A stretch of 64,000 nt of DNA, taken from contig UEHQ01000022.1 of the NCBI GenBank assembly GCA_900489925.1, positions 39,933 through 103,932 on the forward strand. Reading direction: 5' to 3'. The translations under genes and the position numbers were made by a program. Source of the stretch: Hyphomicrobiales bacterium (GTDB lineage Bacteria; Pseudomonadota; Alphaproteobacteria; Rhizobiales; Rhizobiaceae). Position 1 is the first letter of the stretch. Every line of letters starts with the position of its first letter. Below the pieces are notes generated by a model, which was not told the origin of the DNA, searched no databases, and worked only from the letters and a program-made list of their open reading frames with translations. Below, in pieces: positions 17,629-26,522 of this stretch.

Positions 17629-18681
17629 ATGGCATCGGTCGCAATCGACGAAGTCAAGAAGCAGTATGGCGCGGCATCCGTGATCCACGGCGTTTCCGTG
17701 GACATAGCGGACGGTGAATTCGTTACGCTTGTAGGGCCGTCAGGCTGCGGCAAGTCCACCTTGCTGCGCATGCTAGCTGGCCTCGAGGACATCAGCGGCG
17801 GCGAAATCCGCATCGGCGGGCGCGTCGTCAACGAGGTGCCGCCAAAGGAACGCGACATCGCCATGGTGTTTCAGAGCTACGCGCTCTATCCGCACATGAC
17901 GGTCGAGGAGAACATGGGATTTGCCCTGAAGCTTCAGGGCCAGGACAAGACCGCAATCTCAAAGCGCGTGCGCGAGGCAGCCGGGATACTGGCGCTCGAA
18001 CCACTCCTCGACAGGCTTCCGAAGCAGTTGAGCGGTGGCCAGCGTCAGCGCGTGGCGATGGGCCGGGCGATCGTAAGACACCCCAAGGTGTTTCTCTTCG
18101 ACGAGCCATTGTCCAATCTCGACGCGAAATTGCGGGTAACAATGCGCGCCGAGATCAAGGAGCTACACCAGCGCCTGAAGACGACGACGGTCTATGTCAC
18201 GCACGACCAGATCGAAGCCATGACCATGGCCGACAAGATTGTCGTCATGCGCGCCGGACGTATCGAACAGGTCGGAAAGCCGCTCGATCTCTATGATCGC
18301 CCAGTCAACACCTTCGTCGCGACCTTCATCGGTTCTCCCGCCATGAACCTGTTCGACGGGACGCTTGTCGAGGGTCGCTTTGTGCTGGATGGCGGCCCGG
18401 CGTTGCCCTTGCCCAACGACCGAGGCACCGCCGCGATCGCCCAGTATGGTATTCGACCGGAGCACATTGCCCTCTCAGCGGATGACGCCGGCGTCCCGGC
18501 ACAGATCATCCTGGTTGAACCGACCGGCCCGGAGACGATGCTCATTGTGAAGATCGGGAACCAGACGGCGACGGTAATGCTTCGCGATCGCGTCGACGTT
18601 CAGCCGGGACAGAGCGTAAAACTCAGCATCGATCTGGCAAAGCTTCACCTCTTTGATGCCGCGGGAGATCGCGTTGCCTGA
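17629..18681 (+). CDS. ABC sugar transporter ATPase (MalK/UgpC-like)
   Basis: A 350-residue nucleotide-binding subunit. Walker A GPSGCGKST is at 36-44, with a Q-loop at AMVFQSYALYPHMT, signature LSGGQRQRVAMGRA near 135, Walker B VFLFDEP and H-loop YVTHD. A C-terminal TOBE-type regulatory domain follows from about 235. It energises the fructoside permeases and is the last gene of the operon, 18 bases after GH32. ATPases of this class are often shared between CUT1 systems, which may matter for the ATPase-less CUT1 set at 59.5-62.6 kb. Confidence 0.93.
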   Translation: MASVAIDEVKKQYGAASVIHGVSVDIADGEFVTLVGPSGCGKSTLLRMLAGLEDISGGEIRIGGRVVNEVPPKERDIAMVFQSYALYPHMTVEENMGFALKLQGQDKTAISKRVREAAGILALEPLLDRLPKQLSGGQRQRVAMGRAIVRHPKVFLFDEPLSNLDAKLRVTMRAEIKELHQRLKTTTVYVTHDQIEAMTMADKIVVMRAGRIEQVGKPLDLYDRPVNTFVATFIGSPAMNLFDGTLVEGRFVLDGGPALPLPNDRGTAAIAQYGIRPEHIALSADDAGVPAQIILVEPTGPETMLIVKIGNQTATVMLRDRVDVQPGQSVKLSIDLAKLHLFDAAGDRVA

Positions 18682-18794
18682 TCAACGGTTAGCGGGACTG
18701 TTCAGTCCGTTGGCCTCGGAACCTTCGCGCGCGCCGTCACAGCGAAATCAGCATATATGCAACGGCGCTTCCTTTTTCGGTCCGACGTCGGCGT

Positions 18795-19898
18795 CTAGGC
18801 AAAGGTGCGGAGATCACAAGGCTGTCGCTCACTCGAAAGGGGGGCATCACCCCAGTGTTCTCGCCATCGTTGGCGGGTAGCTGGTTGCATCCATGAGTTT
18901 TGCTCCAGGCGCTCGGTGACAAATTCACGAAAGTCCTGCCTCACATAGGTCTTGATGTCGGCCCAGCCCGCTGGGTTTTCCAGGAGCACATCCAAGGCCG
19001 TATTTGCCCAGGCATCGGCTAGTTTCGGGTTCTCACTCGACAAGGCGCACAGATATGAGAGATAGGCAAAACCATATTGCCGATTATTGCCGCGTAACGC
19101 CGCCATGAGCCTGGCTCTTAGGCGATGCCGCAGAGGCTTTGGGGGCGTCCCGAACGCACACAGTTGTCCGACATGCTGATCGAACAGCTCCCGTGAAAAT
19201 TGTGGGAACAGATCGTCGATCTGGGCCTGTACGAACGGTCTATCAAAACCCCAATAGTGCCTCACAACATCCGGGCACACCGACAGCGAAGCGTACTTCC
19301 CCAGTACGGCGGAGAAGGCGAACTGCTCAATGTTGAAAACGGGCTCGATCGCAAAGAGTCCGCTCATGAGATCATAGACCTCGTCAATCTGCGACCGAAT
19401 TGACCAATCTGCGCCGACGATCCCGGAATTGAGCATAACCGAGGCGCCGTCAACTCTATAGCCAGCAATTGGACCACCGATCTTTGCCAGCAACTTGGTC
19501 CATTCCGGATGAGCTCCAAGCGTAGTATCGTAGTCGTGCATCAACGCGCGCTTTGGACCGATCCGTTCGAAAAGAGTTTCGGGATGCTGGGTGAAGTAGG
19601 TGTCCGTATCAATCAGGATGACCTGTCCCTGAAACTCGTCCAAGGCGCGCAGAAAAGCCGCGTATTTCGCAGCATGGGCGTATTTTCCGTCAAGCATCCA
19701 CCGATCCATCTCGTCATCATCGATGATGAGATGCCGAACGGGGAGATCGTCACGCCGGCTCGCAGCCGTGGTTATCAACACAATCTGAATGTTGTCATTG
19801 CGCTGCCGGAGGAAATGGACGGCTGACATTACACTGTAAGTTAGCTCCAGCCCGTACTCGCGCCGGTTTCCATACGTCAAATATGCAATTGTCTTCAT
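18795..19898 (-). CDS. Glycosyltransferase-like protein (GT-A type, DxD motif)
   Basis: From the ATG at 19898 (MKTIAYLTYGNRREYGLELT) the product has 367 residues. It resembles a GT-A nucleotide-sugar glycosyltransferase: an N-terminal Rossmann-like half, then QVILIDTDTYF with a DxD-type motif near residue 100, and a later acidic/aromatic region (VLNSG-like MLNSGIVGA, VVRHYWGFDRP). I do not recognise a named family. No signal peptide or membrane helix is seen. The flanking DNA upstream (19899-20130) is much richer in A and T than the surroundings, and the gene has no functional partner next to it, so it may have been acquired separately. It would act in surface polysaccharide or glycoconjugate synthesis, by inference only. 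Confidence 0.65.
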   Translation of the reverse strand: MKTIAYLTYGNRREYGLELTYSVMSAVHFLRQRNDNIQIVLITTAASRRDDLPVRHLIIDDDEMDRWMLDGKYAHAAKYAAFLRALDEFQGQVILIDTDTYFTQHPETLFERIGPKRALMHDYDTTLGAHPEWTKLLAKIGGPIAGYRVDGASVMLNSGIVGADWSIRSQIDEVYDLMSGLFAIEPVFNIEQFAFSAVLGKYASLSVCPDVVRHYWGFDRPFVQAQIDDLFPQFSRELFDQHVGQLCAFGTPPKPLRHRLRARLMAALRGNNRQYGFAYLSYLCALSSENPKLADAWANTALDVLLENPAGWADIKTYVRQDFREFVTERLEQNSWMQPATRQRWREHWGDAPLSSERQPCDLRTFA

Positions 19899-20309
19899 CA
19901 AGGGAATGTCCTGTATGTGAAGAAGCCCGCCCGGTTCTATCGCTGCTGTATTGTCACTATAAAATCGGATTTTGTGCATATAAAAATATTGGTGAGTGTA
20001 TTTATTCACCTACAGACATGGGTTGCCTGATGCAACTCAAATATGAGTGTATGACGTAATATAAAATACTCTGTAATGCGTGCGGATTACTAAGTGATGA
20101 TTTCAATAAATACTTTAACCTGTTGATGCCATGACGGGCTTGGCTCAAGAGGTGCCGATTTTCATCAAGGATGACAGGCAGGGTTTGGAGGTCAAGGTGT
20201 CGCCACTTCTCTCGGTCAGTGGAAGCGGTTTGAGCAGACGGTTGCATCCCGCCATGTGACGACTACGATGCCGTACCGCGTCCATTATGGCGCCTACGAG
20301 GGAGAGAGC
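19899..20309. other. AT-rich intergenic region, no secure gene
   Basis: This 411-base gap separates divergent genes. About 19950-20130 is markedly AT-rich (runs such as TATAAAAATATTGG and AATATAAAATA) against the roughly 60% GC around it. A minus-strand frame at 20002-20247 could code 81 residues but shows no family signature and its N-terminal half lies in ordinary-GC DNA. The stretch probably holds the promoter of the glycosyltransferase-like gene and perhaps remnants of an insertion. Confidence 0.5.
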
Positions 20310-20813
20310 ATGACGGAGACTAGGTTGCGTTCCCAAACAGGGGGATGCCAATGTGGCGCTGTGCGGTTTCGGTGCGATAGTCCGCCCGAGAATGTTCATG
20401 TCTGCCATTGTCGCATGTGCCAGAAGGCGGTGGGCGGGCCGTTTGCGGTGATCTGCCCGGTCCTGAAGAGCGATTTTCAGGTGACGCGGGGCAAGCTGTC
20501 GTGGTTCAAAAGCTCGGAGCTTGCTCGCCGCGGGTTTTGCAGGGACTGTGGCACTCCGATGATTTTCGATTATCCTGAGTTTCCAGACATCGGTGTCATG
20601 GCAGGAAGCTTCGATAATCCCAGTGAAGTTCCGCCCGTAGTGCAATATGGCAATGAGAGCCGCGTTTCGTGGTACGGCATGCTGGCATTGCTTCCCGGCG
20701 ATGCGCCGACCTATGCAGTGGATCCGCAAGGTTACCTGCCACGAATCCAAGCCTCAAATCGGCAACATCCAGATCACGATACGGATCATTGGCCACGGCA
20801 CGTCAGGTCGTAA
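20310..20813 (+). CDS. GFA/CENP-V family zinc-binding protein
   Basis: A 167-residue protein of the glutathione-dependent formaldehyde-activating (Gfa)/CENP-V family. The zinc ligands are the expected CxCG and CHCxxC groups: GGCQCGAVRF near residue 11, VCHCRMCQKA near 33, and GFCRDCGTP near 75. ATG 20310 follows GGGAGAGAG; an upstream ATG at 20256 has no ribosome site. Most members are not proven formaldehyde enzymes; S-(hydroxymethyl)glutathione metabolism or thiol chemistry is possible. It is a single-gene unit. Confidence 0.88.
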   Translation: MTETRLRSQTGGCQCGAVRFRCDSPPENVHVCHCRMCQKAVGGPFAVICPVLKSDFQVTRGKLSWFKSSELARRGFCRDCGTPMIFDYPEFPDIGVMAGSFDNPSEVPPVVQYGNESRVSWYGMLALLPGDAPTYAVDPQGYLPRIQASNRQHPDHDTDHWPRHVRS

Positions 20814-21000
20814 CGGGAACATTTGATGGTACCAGCCTTGTTGGCGGTTTTCCCAACGAGGCTCGGCTCTCTAAGCGAGGGGCGTCCAGGTAGCTCCCCC
20901 TCACTGTGGGGCTCCTCAGCAGATCTGCGGGCACTACCTGCCCAAGCGTTACGCGGCGGGGGTAGCACAGCAAATCTTGTGATCGCGGCGCTGCGATGAG

Positions 21001-24000
21001 TTAGTCTGTTGTGCCGCCCGGAACAGACGGGTCGTTGGCCGTTGGTCCAAACAGGCGCCGCTTGATCCCCTCGCGCGTGCTTTGCACGGCGATATACAGG
21101 AGCGGGATCATCAGCAGGCCGATCAGCGTTCCGACCAGCAGGCCCCCGAGAACGGTCGTGCCGATTGCCTGCCGGCTGCCGGCGCCGGCACCTGTCGCGA
21201 TCGCCAGTGGAATGACGCCCAGGATCGAGGCCATCGCCGTCATCACCACAGGGCGGAAGCGCTGCGACGTTCCTTCGGTCGCGGCTTCCATGATGCTCAT
21301 GCCTGCTTCGCGGCGCTCCTTTGCGAACTCCACGATCAGGATGGCGTTTTTCGCAGCCAATCCTATCAACAGCAGGAGGCCGATCTGCGCATAGATGTCG
21401 AGATCGAGGCCGGCAACGAGCAGGCCGCCGAGCGCTCCGAGAACCGCAACTGTGACCGAGAGCATGACCGCGACCGGCACGCTCCAGCTTTCGTACTGCG
21501 CCACGAGGAAGAGGTAGGTGAAAATGATGCCCATGATCAGAATGATGACGGTCTGATTGCCAGCCTGCTTCTCCTGCAACGCCAGCCCCGTCCACTCGTA
21601 TCCGAACCCAGCCGGCAGGGTCGCGTCCGCCAGCCGTTGCATGGCGTTCAGAGCCTCGCCCGTACTCGTTCCCGCGGCGGCCTGACCGTTGATTGCCGCG
21701 GATGGGAAGAGATTGTAGCGGTTGACCGCATTGGGGCCGTAGACGGCGGAGATCGACACCATGGCTTGCAATGGCACCATGTTGCCCGCCTGGCCCCGAA
21801 CGCGCAGGCGCTGGATATCTTCGACGCGGGTGCGAAAACCTGGCTCGTCCTGGATTCTGATCTGATAGACGCGCGAGAACAGATTGAAGTCGTCGACATA
21901 GGACGAGCCCATATGGGCCTGCAGCGTGTTGAAGATCGTCGCCGGGGAGACGCCGTAGAGTTCGGCGCGCTTGCGATCGATGTCGAGATAGAGCTGGGGA
22001 ACATCGGCCGAGAACGTGCTAAAGACGCTGGCGAGCCCCGGCGTCTTGTTGGCGCTGGTGATCAGGCCGCGCATCACTTCGGCCAATTCCTCCTGGCTCT
22101 GGCCCGCCCGTGCCTGCAGTCTGAAGTCAAAGCCGCCAGTGGTTCCAAGCCCCGGGATTGCCGGTGGGTTGAATGCCACCACGGAGGCCGTCGGAACGGC
22201 TGCAAACTCTGCCCTGAGCCGGTTCATCAGCGCAAAGACACTTTGGTCGCGGCCACGCTCTCCCCACGGCTTCAGCGCTGCAATGATCATCCCCGAGTTG
22301 GAGCCACCTCCGCCAACCATGCTGGAGCCGGCGATCCCGATAGTATTGGCCACACCCGGCGTTCGCTGCAGGATGGAGCTCACAGTGGCGATCGTCTGTT
22401 GCGTGCGCTCCAACGAGGCGGCGTTCGGCAGTTGAACATTCATGAACAAGTAGCCCTGGTCCTCGGCGGGAACGAAACCCGTCGGCAGTATCCGAAAGAG
22501 ACCGGCGATGCCCGCGATTATGACCAGGAAGGCGAGCAATGAAACGAATGTCCTGCGCGCAAACATCTGCAGCAAATGCAGATAGAAGCGCCGTGTACCA
22601 TCAAGCCCGGCATTGAGCTTTCTGAAAAGCCCGGCCCGCTGGTGCTCGGGCGGGCGAAGCATGAGGACGCAAAGAGCCGGACTGAGGGTCAGGGCGTTGA
22701 TGGTCGAGAAAGTGATTGTGACGAGGATCGTCACGGCAAACTGGCGGTACAATTCCCCGGTTATTCCGGCGAGGAAGGCAACGGGCACGAAGAGGGCCGC
22801 AAGCACCAGTGTCGTCGCGACGATTGGCCCCGTGACTTGGTTCATCGTGCGCAGGGTGGCGTCCCGAACGCCGACCCCGGCCTCGCTCATCACGCGCTGG
22901 ACATTCTCGACGACAATGATCGCGTCGTCGACGACAAGACTGATCGCCAGGATAATGGCGAAGAGGGTGATCGTATTGGCCGAATATCCCAGTGCATAGA
23001 GAACTGCGAAGCCGCCGATCAGGGAAACAGGGATCGTCAGTGTCGGGATAACCGTTGCGCGCCAGTCCTGCAGGAAGGCGTAGACCACCGCAACGACAAG
23101 GGCGAAGGTGATCGCAAGCGTGATGAAGATTTCCCGGATTGTCTCTCGAACGAAGGCGGTGGTGTCGAATACCACGGTGGAGGCAACATCCTCGGGGAAC
23201 TGCTTCGACAGGCGTGTGAGTTCCGACAGGACCGCGTCAGAAACGGCAAGCGCGTTTGCATCGGCGGACTGGTAGACGACGACCGTCGCACTCGGCTTGC
23301 CGTTCAGGGTCGAAGCGGTATCGTATGACTGGGCGCCGAGCTCGACGCGGGCGACATCACGCAGTCGCACGATCGCGCCATCCCGGTTCGTGCGCACAAT
23401 GATGTCGCCAAACTCGGTTTCGTCTGCAAGCCGACCCCGTGCCATCACTGTCAGCTGCAGTTGTTGGCCGGTTGCCGATGGCGGCGAACCAAGCTGGCCT
23501 GCCGATGCCTGGGCGTTCTGTGCCTGGATTGCCGCAGTCAGGTCGGCCGCTGTGACTCCAAGCGCCTGCATCCTGTCCGGGTTCATCCATATCCGCATGC
23601 TGTATGCCGGGCCGAAGACACTTGCCTCGCCGACGCCGGGAATGCGGGCAATCGCGTCGCGGATGTTGATCGTCGCGTAGTTGCTGATGAAGACGTCGTC
23701 TCTGGTTCCCTTTGGCGAATAGATCGCAAAGCCGAGCAACATGCTGGAGGACCGCGCCCTCACCGACACGCCGGTCTGCGTGACGGCAGCAGGAAGCCTG
23801 GGCGTGGCCATGGCGACACGATTTTGAACGTTGACCTGTGCGATCGCTGGATCCGTTCCGGCGGCAAAGGTCACGGTCAGGCTGTAGGTGCCGTTATTTG
23901 TGCTGGAGGAAGACATGTAGAGCATGTCTTCGACACCGTTGACCTGATCCTCGATCGGCGCACCGACACTGTCGGTCATCACGCTGGCATTGGCGCCGGG

Positions 24001-24153
24001 ATAGCTGGCTGTGACCTGGACCTCCGGCGGGGTGATCTGCGGGAACTGCGCGACCGGGATCTGCAGCAGCGCCACCACGCCGGCGATGATCATCACGACA
24101 GCGATCACCATCGCAAATCGTGGTCTTGCAATGAAGGGCGCGGAAATGTTCAT
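21001..24153 (-). CDS. RND efflux transporter, inner membrane pump (HAE1 family)
   Basis: A 1050-residue AcrB/MexB-type pump starting at ATG 24153 (MNISAPFIARPRFAMVIAVV). The twelve-helix plan with two large periplasmic loops is visible, with FPQITPPEVQVTASYPGA after helix 1, the proton-relay region ISLVVDDAIIVVEN in helix 4, the second-half helix block LLVAGLDLDIYAQIGLLLLIGLAAKNAILIVEFA, and GYEWTGLALQEKQAGNQ in the second loop. It uses the proton gradient to export drugs or toxic organics across both membranes. It overlaps the adaptor gene by 4 bases. No outer-membrane channel gene is adjacent, so it should use a TolC-type protein encoded elsewhere. Confidence 0.95.
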   Translation of the reverse strand: MNISAPFIARPRFAMVIAVVMIIAGVVALLQIPVAQFPQITPPEVQVTASYPGANASVMTDSVGAPIEDQVNGVEDMLYMSSSSTNNGTYSLTVTFAAGTDPAIAQVNVQNRVAMATPRLPAAVTQTGVSVRARSSSMLLGFAIYSPKGTRDDVFISNYATINIRDAIARIPGVGEASVFGPAYSMRIWMNPDRMQALGVTAADLTAAIQAQNAQASAGQLGSPPSATGQQLQLTVMARGRLADETEFGDIIVRTNRDGAIVRLRDVARVELGAQSYDTASTLNGKPSATVVVYQSADANALAVSDAVLSELTRLSKQFPEDVASTVVFDTTAFVRETIREIFITLAITFALVVAVVYAFLQDWRATVIPTLTIPVSLIGGFAVLYALGYSANTITLFAIILAISLVVDDAIIVVENVQRVMSEAGVGVRDATLRTMNQVTGPIVATTLVLAALFVPVAFLAGITGELYRQFAVTILVTITFSTINALTLSPALCVLMLRPPEHQRAGLFRKLNAGLDGTRRFYLHLLQMFARRTFVSLLAFLVIIAGIAGLFRILPTGFVPAEDQGYLFMNVQLPNAASLERTQQTIATVSSILQRTPGVANTIGIAGSSMVGGGGSNSGMIIAALKPWGERGRDQSVFALMNRLRAEFAAVPTASVVAFNPPAIPGLGTTGGFDFRLQARAGQSQEELAEVMRGLITSANKTPGLASVFSTFSADVPQLYLDIDRKRAELYGVSPATIFNTLQAHMGSSYVDDFNLFSRVYQIRIQDEPGFRTRVEDIQRLRVRGQAGNMVPLQAMVSISAVYGPNAVNRYNLFPSAAINGQAAAGTSTGEALNAMQRLADATLPAGFGYEWTGLALQEKQAGNQTVIILIMGIIFTYLFLVAQYESWSVPVAVMLSVTVAVLGALGGLLVAGLDLDIYAQIGLLLLIGLAAKNAILIVEFAKERREAGMSIMEAATEGTSQRFRPVVMTAMASILGVIPLAIATGAGAGSRQAIGTTVLGGLLVGTLIGLLMIPLLYIAVQSTREGIKRRLFGPTANDPSVPGGTTD

Positions 24154-25403
24154 GGCGACGGGCTCTGTGTCACTGGAACCAGCGCAGACGCGCCTGCCGT
24201 GGCGGCCGGCGATGCGGGGACCGCTTTGACGTGCGTGCCTTCCGACACGTTCTGCAGTCCCTCGACAATCAGGCTTTCTCCGCCCTTGAGGCCCTCGTCG
24301 ACGATCCAATTCCCATCGGACTGCTCGGAAACCTTGATCCGCTGGACGGCGACCTCGCCTTGGGCATTGACCAACAGGACGTACTTACCCTCGCGATCCT
24401 GCTGGACCACGCCGAGCGGAACGACCGGGCGCAACTTTTGCTCGGCCTGCGAAATGACGACCGTGACGAACTGCCCCGGTATGAGTAGCGTTTGCGGATT
24501 GGGAAACAGCGCGCGTATTGCCAGCGTTCCGGTCTGTTCGTCGATCTCGTTTCCGAAGAACTCTATCTTGCCCGACTGCGCATAGGGCTGACCATCCGAG
24601 AGGCGAAGGCCGGGCGTAAATCGCTTCGCCAGCTCGTCCTTGCCGATGCCCCCTGCTGCCGCGCGCAACTCCAAGATCGAGCGGTCGCTGACGGAAAACA
24701 CCACACGGATCGGGTCGATCGCCACCACGCGTGCCAGCGCCGGCGACGATGTGTTCACATAGCTCCCGACCGACAGGGCAGCCGCGCCGATGCGGCCATC
24801 GAACGGCGAGGATATGCGCGTGAAGCTGAGATTAAGCTCAGCCTGCTCGACCCTTGCCTGGGCGGACAGGAGATTGGCTTGCGCAGTCTCGCTGGCGGCC
24901 TGGCTTTCTTCGAGTACCGCGCGCGACACGGTCTGGCTGCTCAGAGTCTGATTGCGCTCCAGTCGGCGCTGTGCATCGCTAAGCGTTGCCTGCGCGCTCG
25001 CCAAGCCCGCCTTTGCGTCTTCGAGAGCGATCTCCGCGGAGCGCTTGTCGATTTCGAAGAGAACCTGATCCTTTCGAACGAACTGCCCCTCGGCAAACAA
25101 ACGGCTTTCGATAAAGCCTTCTATGCGCGCACGCACATCCACCGCGTCGACTGCCTCGACCCGTCCGACGAATTCATGCTTGGGAGAAACGTCGGCAACG
25201 ACCACGTTACTGACACCGACCGTCGGTTCGGTCTGTGCGGCCAGGGGCTGAGCGGCTACAACCATTGCGAGGCACATAGTCGAAAAGATCGCAGCGAAGC
25301 AGCGCGCAATGCCCCCCTCAGAGCTGGTCCTCAAGGCTTCCTCCGTCAATTCGTTGAGCGATTGGCTGTTCGTATGCGAAGAGAAATGCTGGGTAGAAAA
25401 CAC
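24150..25403 (-). CDS. RND efflux periplasmic adaptor (AcrA/MexA-like)
   Basis: A 417-residue membrane fusion protein. A hydrophobic stretch RCFAAIFSTMCLAMVVAAQPLAAQ around residues 34-57 looks like the signal peptide, so the true start may be inside the 42-residue extension that follows the GTG at 25403. After it come the barrel-sandwich hybrid (VDVRARIEGFIESRLFAEGQFVRKDQVLFEID), a coiled-coil hairpin of about 100-175 (AKAGLASAQATLSDAQRRLERNQ and onward), and the beta-barrel and membrane-proximal domains (FFGNEIDEQTGTLAIRALF). It bridges pump and outer channel. No lipobox is evident. It is the first gene of the two-gene operon, and no repressor gene is adjacent. Confidence 0.92.
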   Translation of the reverse strand: MFSTQHFSSHTNSQSLNELTEEALRTSSEGGIARCFAAIFSTMCLAMVVAAQPLAAQTEPTVGVSNVVVADVSPKHEFVGRVEAVDAVDVRARIEGFIESRLFAEGQFVRKDQVLFEIDKRSAEIALEDAKAGLASAQATLSDAQRRLERNQTLSSQTVSRAVLEESQAASETAQANLLSAQARVEQAELNLSFTRISSPFDGRIGAAALSVGSYVNTSSPALARVVAIDPIRVVFSVSDRSILELRAAAGGIGKDELAKRFTPGLRLSDGQPYAQSGKIEFFGNEIDEQTGTLAIRALFPNPQTLLIPGQFVTVVISQAEQKLRPVVPLGVVQQDREGKYVLLVNAQGEVAVQRIKVSEQSDGNWIVDEGLKGGESLIVEGLQNVSEGTHVKAVPASPAATAGASALVPVTQSPSP

Positions 25404-25648
25404 AACTGCAAGACGTGTGTCGCCTAGTGCTGAGGATTTGATGCTACTCCTCGTTGGCGGAAAACGTCAAGCCGGGCCGAACGCAACGCGGCGTTCCGGC
25501 GCATAATGACTGATCAAACCGCGGCGATCCCATATTGGCTGTGGCTTCGCCTCGGTGACTATTGCCTTCTAATGACCGATTGATCGGCGCTGTATTGGCT
25601 GACATAGTCCCGCCGCGCATCCGCCCCCACCAAGCAAAGATCTCATCC

Positions 25649-26497
25649 ATGACCGAATCCGCCAATCAACCCTCCACGTCCGTTTCCGCTCGTCCCCTGG
25701 CCAAGATCAGCCTGAAATGGAGCATGGTCGAGGAGCCTTCGCTATCCATCCTGGAGACGTTCCAGCTCCTGAGCGATCTCGGTTATGACGGTGTTGAGCT
25801 CGACTCGCCCAATGACTTGCCGCTCGACGAGGTGCTGAATGCCCGCGACAAGACCGGCCTCCAGATCCCCGGCCTTGTCAATGCGGTGCACTGGAAACAC
25901 CCCCTGACGGATCCAGATCCGGCGGCGCGTCAGGCCTGTGTCGATTCGATGGTCAAGGCGCTCCATGATGCCGTGCTCTACGGCGCCACGACGGTGCTGC
26001 TCGTTCCGGGCGTGGTCAACGCAGACACCAGTTACAAGACCGCTTACGCGAGAGCCGCCGAGGAAATCGCCAGGATTCTGCCTGCCGCAGAAGAAACCGG
26101 CGTATCGATCGCCCTTGAAAATGTCTGGAACGACTTCTTGCTTAGCCCCTTGGAGGCAGCGGATTTCGTTGACCGCTTCAATCATCCGAAACTCGGCTGG
26201 TATTTCGATGTCGGCAACGTCCTGCGTTACGGCAGACCGGCGCATTGGATCGAGGCACTCGGGTCGCGTATCCTCAAGATCGACATCAAGGAATACAGCC
26301 TCAAGAAGATGAACAGCGAGGGTCCGTGGAAGGGTTTCGATGTCGAGTTGGGCGAGGGCGATTGCGATTGGGCTGCGGTCAACAGGGCGCTGTCGGATGT
26401 CGGCTATTCCGGCTGGGCCTCCATCGAGGTGCCGGGAGGCGACCGAAATCGCCTCGCCGATCTCAAGAAGCGTGTCGATCGGGTCGCCGCGCTTTAG
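25649..26497 (+). CDS. Sugar phosphate isomerase/epimerase-like TIM barrel protein (1)
   Basis: A 282-residue AP-endonuclease-2-like TIM barrel. The recognisable pieces are a barrel start (ISLKWSMVEE, LSDLGYDGVELDS), the metal-site strand VSIALENVWNDFLLSP with a Glu ligand, GWYFDVGNV with Asp, RILKIDIKEY with Asp/Lys, and a final GWASIEVPGGD with Glu. Such proteins isomerise or epimerise keto sugars, or catalyse eliminations on 3-keto-glycosides. ATG 25649 is preferred because the barrel begins shortly after; the ribosome site is weak. It is convergent with a second barrel protein on the opposite strand (25 bases between stops). Confidence 0.82.
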   Translation: MTESANQPSTSVSARPLAKISLKWSMVEEPSLSILETFQLLSDLGYDGVELDSPNDLPLDEVLNARDKTGLQIPGLVNAVHWKHPLTDPDPAARQACVDSMVKALHDAVLYGATTVLLVPGVVNADTSYKTAYARAAEEIARILPAAEETGVSIALENVWNDFLLSPLEAADFVDRFNHPKLGWYFDVGNVLRYGRPAHWIEALGSRILKIDIKEYSLKKMNSEGPWKGFDVELGEGDCDWAAVNRALSDVGYSGWASIEVPGGDRNRLADLKKRVDRVAAL

Positions 26498-26522
26498 TCT
26501 CAAGATTTCACGAGGGCAATGT

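Noticed and set aside
20002..20247. An 81-codon minus-strand frame upstream of the glycosyltransferase-like gene
   Set aside because: No ribosome site, no family match by eye, and part lies in AT-rich DNA; it may be a remnant, but I cannot support a gene.
20786..21595. A 269-codon minus-strand frame
   Set aside because: It overlaps the pump gene in another frame and is rich in Arg/His/Asp, a typical shadow.
21082..22542. A 486-codon plus-strand frame
   Set aside because: It is antisense to the RND pump, which has full-length family features.
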